Positions 59,872 to 64,000 of a stretch of 64,000 nt of DNA are shown here, piece after piece (the first letter of the stretch is position 1; each line of letters begins with the position of its first letter). Location: the NCBI GenBank assembly GCA_030770425.1, contig JASJFT010000194.1:21889-85888 (forward strand), written 5' to 3'. A model generated the notes under the pieces. That model was not told the origin of the DNA, ran no database searches, and was given only the letters and a program-made list of their open reading frames with translations. This stretch comes from Darksidea phi. Its lineage: Eukaryota > Ascomycota > Dothideomycetes > Pleosporales > Lentitheciaceae. Both the position numbers and the translations under genes were made by a program.

Positions 59872-60509
59872 TGCTGCGCTCAATGGCTGTCGCGAAGCCT
59901 GGATGACTCGGTGGATCGCGTGTGCGCGCACTCTAATGTCTAGTAAATGAGAACCCGAGCGAAGTTTGAGCGGAGGACGTTTCAAGAGAGGAATTCAGCG
60001 CATTTTGTATTTAGTATGACTCCACTCTAGATTAATCCCGCGGTCTGGAGAAGATGAGCCGGAGCGATGACGCGGGTCGAGCAACATAATTTTGGCGAGA
60101 CGACTTGCGACATCGGACATCGGACGAGCATGCCCGCGAGTCTGGGGTCGGAAAAGGGTTTTGCCGGCCCGACGCCCAGCCCTACGCTAACCATGTGCAT
60201 GTGCATCACTGCTGTCTTTGGAAGCTGAACTTGCGGTCCTGTGATGAAGTGCGACCAAGTACATCTGGACTCGTTGTCTATGTCTAGACGCTTTGTGTAG
60301 GATGTGTGCCCTACCGCCTCTGACCCCCTTCGCAGTGCCGTCCTTCCGTGGCGCGAGCTCCTTCCGGACGCACCGGTCAGGGGCCATGGCGACTAGCCCC
60401 CAATTCGTCGCCATTCGTCAACTGGTCGCCTGTGAGCGTTCAGGCATTCACCACCTCCCAATGTCAATGTCGCGATAACCACGTCTCCATTCGTTCTCCA
60501 CCCTTCGCC
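59872..60509. promoter_or_regulatory. divergent promoter of LYS2 and the type II membrane protein gene
   Basis: About 640 bases between two divergent genes. No coding frame with a domain is present. The frame of the plus-strand gene extends upstream of its ATG as far as a GTG at 60,348, but that extension looks like 5' leader. Confidence 0.45.
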
Positions 60510-62429
60510 ATGCCTGTGCAACGGACGCTGTTCGGCCGGCCGGTCACGCTCCGGATACCCCCGCTGCGCTTCCAGCTGCTCTTCGCCTTCGTGCTGCTCG
60601 TCGTCGTGGCGCTATTCACCGTCGGGCCCCCTCCTGCCGTGCCTACGTATGACCAGGTCGCCGAAGCCGTCAAGAATCCCCATATACCGAATCTGTCCGA
60701 AGTCAACCTTCCCTCGGTGCCGAATCCGTTTGGGAAGTCAACCCACAAGCCACCGGTCCAAGCGAATAGCACCGCCACCAGCTCTTTCCGAGCCATCGAA
60801 TGGTTCACCGACTTCAAATGGCGCAGCCCATTCTCGTCACCCATCACCCTCGATGAAAACCGCGCAGTGCTTCCGCCGCTCAAGGAGCGACCGCCCATAT
60901 ACACCTTCTACGACCCGAAGGGAAAGGTGGACAAGCCCGTATCAGAGGCAGAGAACAGGCTGATTCTGGCATGGCGACGAGCATGGTGGGCACAGGGCTT
61001 CAAGCCACAGGTGCTGTCACGCGCTGAGGCCATGAAGCATCCGCAATACCAACTTGTGCAACGCATGAAGCTAGACTCCAGGGTAGAGCTTGAGATGATG
61101 AGGTGGTTCGCATGGGGACACATGGGCGGCGGCATACTTGCGAACTGGCTGGCGCTTCCCATGTCCGGCTATGACAACGCTATGCTGGCCTTCCTACGAC
61201 GACAAGAGTATCCGCAGCTGTCCCGTGTCGAGTCGCTGCACAACGGCATCTTCTTCGGCGAGGGAGCAGCGGTAAACGAGGCCATCAAGAAGGCCGTCAA
61301 CGGTGATCTGCTCAAGAATGTGACGGCTAACAAAGATAGGATCGCTCAGCTAGCGAAGAAGGAGGGCGGGGCCATGGTCGGCCTTCTTGCATCAACAGAC
61401 GTTATGGTCGACAGCAAAGCGGACGGAATCGCGTACTACTCGACCGACAACATTGCTAACAAGTACAAGACGGTCGCGGAGAAACTCACAAATGCCACTC
61501 AGGTGGAGGGCTTGCAATTGCTCGCAGATCTCATAAACTCACATCTGCATCTGACCTTTCAAGAGACGTACCCGGAAGGCATTGCCATTGTGAAGCCTCT
61601 TCCAGAGCACACGACGGCACTTATGTACGAAGCCATCGACATCGCGCGCAACCTTACACAATGCCCGAGCACGCCTATGCCAAAGTCATGTCCGCCGAAC
61701 CGGCAAAAGTGCACACCCTGCGACCCGAACAAGATGATGAAGATGCAACTTCTCCCCGCCTACAAGAACTCCTCCGAGCTATACACCATCGGCACAGTCC
61801 CACATCCATACACGCTGAATTCGCTCCACTACACTCGAGACACTCTCGACGTCAGCTTCATCCGCAAGAACGCCGAACGCAACCTCTGGATCATCGCTCT
61901 GACCAAAGATCTCCTTGGCGAAAACCATAGCGAAGGGTACCGCCTCGTCGATTTTAAAGACATCGTAGCCGCCCCCAACTCTGCTCCCAACTCGCTATGG
62001 CTTACTGCCGAGCGCGTCACCCAAGCAGACCTCGACTGGATCTTCGGATTCAATCTGCCCCAAAACGCTTCCTCGGGTGGCGATCTCGGCGCTAAATCAG
62101 GCGACTCCGGGCTCGTCATCTCCCCGCGCCCAGGCATGCCTTTGCCCATCGAAGGCGTCGACGGACCTGAAGAGCGATGGATTAAGAACGAAGAGGAGAG
62201 GCTGCGGAAGGCGAGAGAAGCACTGCAGAGCAAGGATCGCCATATGCAGGAGATCATTAGCGCAGTGGAAACCTGGAATTTGTATGATACTGAGGCCTGG
62301 AAGTTCGCAAGGGCTTTCTCGGCGAGGCGAAGAATGGAACGAAAGAAGTGGGAGGAAGAAGAGCAGAAGTTTGCTGGGTCGGAGAAGAAAGCGGGCGTGG
62401 GTGCCGGGAGGTGGCAGGATAGGAGATAG
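60510..62429 (+). CDS. type II membrane protein of unknown function
   Basis: A single exon encodes 639 residues from the ATG at 60510 (MPVQRTLFGRPVTLRIPPLR). A cytoplasmic basic stretch is followed by one hydrophobic helix at about residues 22-40 (LLFAFVLLVVVALFTVG), a Pro-rich stem, and a large lumenal-looking domain. Notable stretches are AENRLILAWRRAWWAQGFKP, WFAWGHMGGGILANWLALP and GIAYYSTDNIANKYKTVAEK. A Cys cluster occurs in CPPNRQKCTPCDP, and several N-x-S/T sites are present. A charged coiled-coil-like tail ends the protein. The layout is that of Golgi glycosyltransferases, and the region around LILAWRRAWWAQGF recalls glycosyltransferase N-terminal regions. No DxD motif was found, so enzymatic function is unproven. 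Confidence 0.8.
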   Translation: MPVQRTLFGRPVTLRIPPLRFQLLFAFVLLVVVALFTVGPPPAVPTYDQVAEAVKNPHIPNLSEVNLPSVPNPFGKSTHKPPVQANSTATSSFRAIEWFTDFKWRSPFSSPITLDENRAVLPPLKERPPIYTFYDPKGKVDKPVSEAENRLILAWRRAWWAQGFKPQVLSRAEAMKHPQYQLVQRMKLDSRVELEMMRWFAWGHMGGGILANWLALPMSGYDNAMLAFLRRQEYPQLSRVESLHNGIFFGEGAAVNEAIKKAVNGDLLKNVTANKDRIAQLAKKEGGAMVGLLASTDVMVDSKADGIAYYSTDNIANKYKTVAEKLTNATQVEGLQLLADLINSHLHLTFQETYPEGIAIVKPLPEHTTALMYEAIDIARNLTQCPSTPMPKSCPPNRQKCTPCDPNKMMKMQLLPAYKNSSELYTIGTVPHPYTLNSLHYTRDTLDVSFIRKNAERNLWIIALTKDLLGENHSEGYRLVDFKDIVAAPNSAPNSLWLTAERVTQADLDWIFGFNLPQNASSGGDLGAKSGDSGLVISPRPGMPLPIEGVDGPEERWIKNEEERLRKAREALQSKDRHMQEIISAVETWNLYDTEAWKFARAFSARRRMERKKWEEEEQKFAGSEKKAGVGAGRWQDRR

Positions 62430-63807
62430 TGCTGAAACACTTTGAAGATCGTGTTTGAATGGTTAATGGCTGCATGTATAGCTTATTGTGCGCGTTTAGA
62501 TATCCTTGGTGGGCGTTTAGGTGTGTATATAGAGATTTTTTGGGAAGGGAAGTCTAGTGCTCTCGCGTTAGTAGGCACATGTAGCGATTTATACTATGTA
62601 TTTGCGTTGACCATTGTGTGTGATGCATACCGGGTCATGGGGATATAACCATCGGCCAACCCCCTTAAATAGCATAGTTGCGCAATGGCCGATGACAAGC
62701 GGAACGATGAGTTTTCTTCTAAAGACCTGCTACGGGCTGAATTTATCAGATGATGTGTTCCTCCTTAGTCCGGATTAGACATGTATTTCCTTGAAACGGC
62801 TACGGTGCGGTTATAGTGGGAGAAGGAAGGTAGTGCACAAGTGAGCATTTTTCAAGAAGAAAAAAGACTCAACTAGTTGTAGATGTGGGCCATCAACAAG
62901 CCTCTACACCCATCGTGTCTGAATCCTGAGCGGCATTCATGTGGAAAAGACAGAAAGGTTGGACATGGCAAGTTCAAGCTTTGTAGTTACTAATACTACT
63001 CGATACTCGTAGATATGAGCACAAGAAAAATATGCCGTGGGATTAGCGTAAAAATTAGAAATGCAACTCCTTCCCCTCTCCTCTACTAATCCCCGTACTA
63101 TAAGCTCTACAAGCTCTACCGGAACCGTCCTCCCTTGTATCCACATACCCCACAACCCCGCCCCAAACATCCGATAATATAGTCCTAAGGGTTTTCATAA
63201 TGCGGCATTGGATCCGGCGATGACGACCAAACCAAACCCCAATCACAGGTTTCTACGACGTCTGTGGCGGGCAATTCCAATGTCGACTTGAACATGGATA
63301 CTCCCCTCTTCTAATTCTATGACTACACCACGAGATAAGTAATCGATACTCAAAGATGCGGCCGACACTACGAGAACACTGCAATGCAACGCTTTAAAAC
63401 TTAGCTTATACTCGAGTATCAAGGCAACGCTCTATTTGTTTCAGATTTGCATAGTGGGAGGCTCTTTTGTACGGTCCGCACGAAACATAGGAGGAGTTTG
63501 TACACAGTAAAGGTGCTATACCCACACCTTATACATGATAATAGAGCTGTAGATCTGTACACCGTGATACCGACAAGGTGATGTTTCGAACATCGAACAT
63601 TGAAGCGACGAGCAATGACATGTGCCGCCGAACCGTAGAGCGAAGGCAACGCTCTATACCTTAGCCTATAGTCTATAACTAGCACCATTACAACAACACA
63701 ATCCATGCCCATATAGTTATAGTTACCATCTCACAAGCAACTAGCCAGCCTAATTGTTACAAAAATCCCAACATCACCTACCGCCTCCTGCAGCCTCCTA
63801 TCCATAT
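62430..63807. other. 1.4-kb gene-free region between convergent genes
   Basis: This lies between the stop of the type II membrane protein gene and the stop of the partial gene at the right edge, so both 3' flanks are here. A 15-base string AAGGCAACGCTCTAT occurs at 63,421-63,435 and 63,643-63,657. No coding frame with a domain was found. Confidence 0.45.
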
Positions 63808-64000
63808 CTAATCCATCTCCGCAACACTCCCTACTCGCTCTCCTACATACCCACCCGCTAACAGTCCCACCACAAACCTAACCGGAACACTCTCTCGTGC
63901 CCCTCCACCCCCCAAAGTTTCTTTCTCCAAAGTCCCTCGCGCTTTCAAGCCGCCAAGCACCAAAAGCTCGCGCTGCACCGGGGGCGGGGGGGGGGGGCGG
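63808..64000 (-). CDS. 3' end of a gene cut by the window edge
   Basis: Reading leftward from the window edge, one frame stays open for 63 codons and stops at 63,808-63,810. It begins with a run of prolines encoded by the terminal G-rich tract. It continues VQRELLVLGGLKARGTLEKE and SVPVRFVVGLLAGGYVGERV and ends GSVAEMD. The even, protein-like composition suggests the C-terminus of a real protein. I do not recognise it, and no start lies inside the window. Confidence 0.5.
   Translation of the reverse strand, partial: RPPPPPPVQRELLVLGGLKARGTLEKETLGGGGARESVPVRFVVGLLAGGYVGERVGSVAEMD
63979..64000 (+). repeat. G-rich tract at the window edge
   Basis: GGGGG-C-GGGGGGGGGGGG-C-GG closes the window. 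On the minus strand it reads as a proline codon run in the partial gene. Such a tract can form quadruplexes and is prone to sequencing-length errors. Confidence 0.7.

Noticed and set aside
1..64000. CRISPR arrays or bacterial-type operons
   Set aside because: The genome is eukaryotic with introns throughout and no regularly spaced repeats were seen.

Overview
The window is nuclear DNA of a filamentous ascomycete (Pezizomycotina). The evidence is many short spliceosomal introns of about 50-100 bases with GT(A/G)NGT donors, a Dicer-like protein without a visible PAZ domain, a SAT4-type rhodopsin-domain membrane protein, a gluconeogenesis zinc-cluster activator of the AcuK/Ert1 type, a DUF1996 secreted protein and a fungal LYS2. 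I cannot fix the class from the sequence alone. I found no tRNA, rRNA, CRISPR array or complete transposon.

Layout. The left end (1-12,400) is sparse and looks accessory. It holds a rhodopsin-domain membrane protein (-), a DUF1996 secreted protein (+), a decayed FAD-linked oxidoreductase (+) and a GNAT acetyltransferase (+), separated by stretches of up to 4 kb without recognisable genes. The middle (12,400-49,300) is dense and mostly housekeeping. In order it holds a triple-KH RNA-binding protein (-), a Gyp5-type TBC Rab-GAP (-), a small single-pass membrane protein (+), SPO22/ZIP4 (-), AcuK/Ert1 (-), CENP-Q/Fta7 (-), a divergent Hsp70-like ATPase (-), a coiled-coil protein (+), a RING-CH ubiquitin ligase (-), proteasome alpha-2 (+), Dicer-like 2 (+), NFU1 (-), APP1 (-), a short-chain dehydrogenase (-) and LSM1 (+).

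A second sparse block (49,300-54,380) contains one small three-exon gene of unknown function (-). The right end has an unrecognised 273-residue protein (-), LYS2 (-), a 639-residue type II membrane protein of unknown function (+), a gene-free stretch, and the 3' end of a further minus-strand gene cut by the window edge.

The genes do not form an obvious cluster or single pathway. Shared themes are RNA metabolism (KH protein, Dicer-like 2, LSM1), chromosome segregation (SPO22, CENP-Q) and protein turnover (RING-CH ligase, proteasome alpha-2). I see no strong candidate for a new multi-gene system. The more unusual points are very small exons (18, 20 and 23 bases, and possibly one of three bases), AT-hook-like motifs in CENP-Q, and several conserved-looking proteins with no recognisable function. 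Exon joins were worked out by hand from splice signals and reading frame. Where coding totals were added up they are divisible by three.
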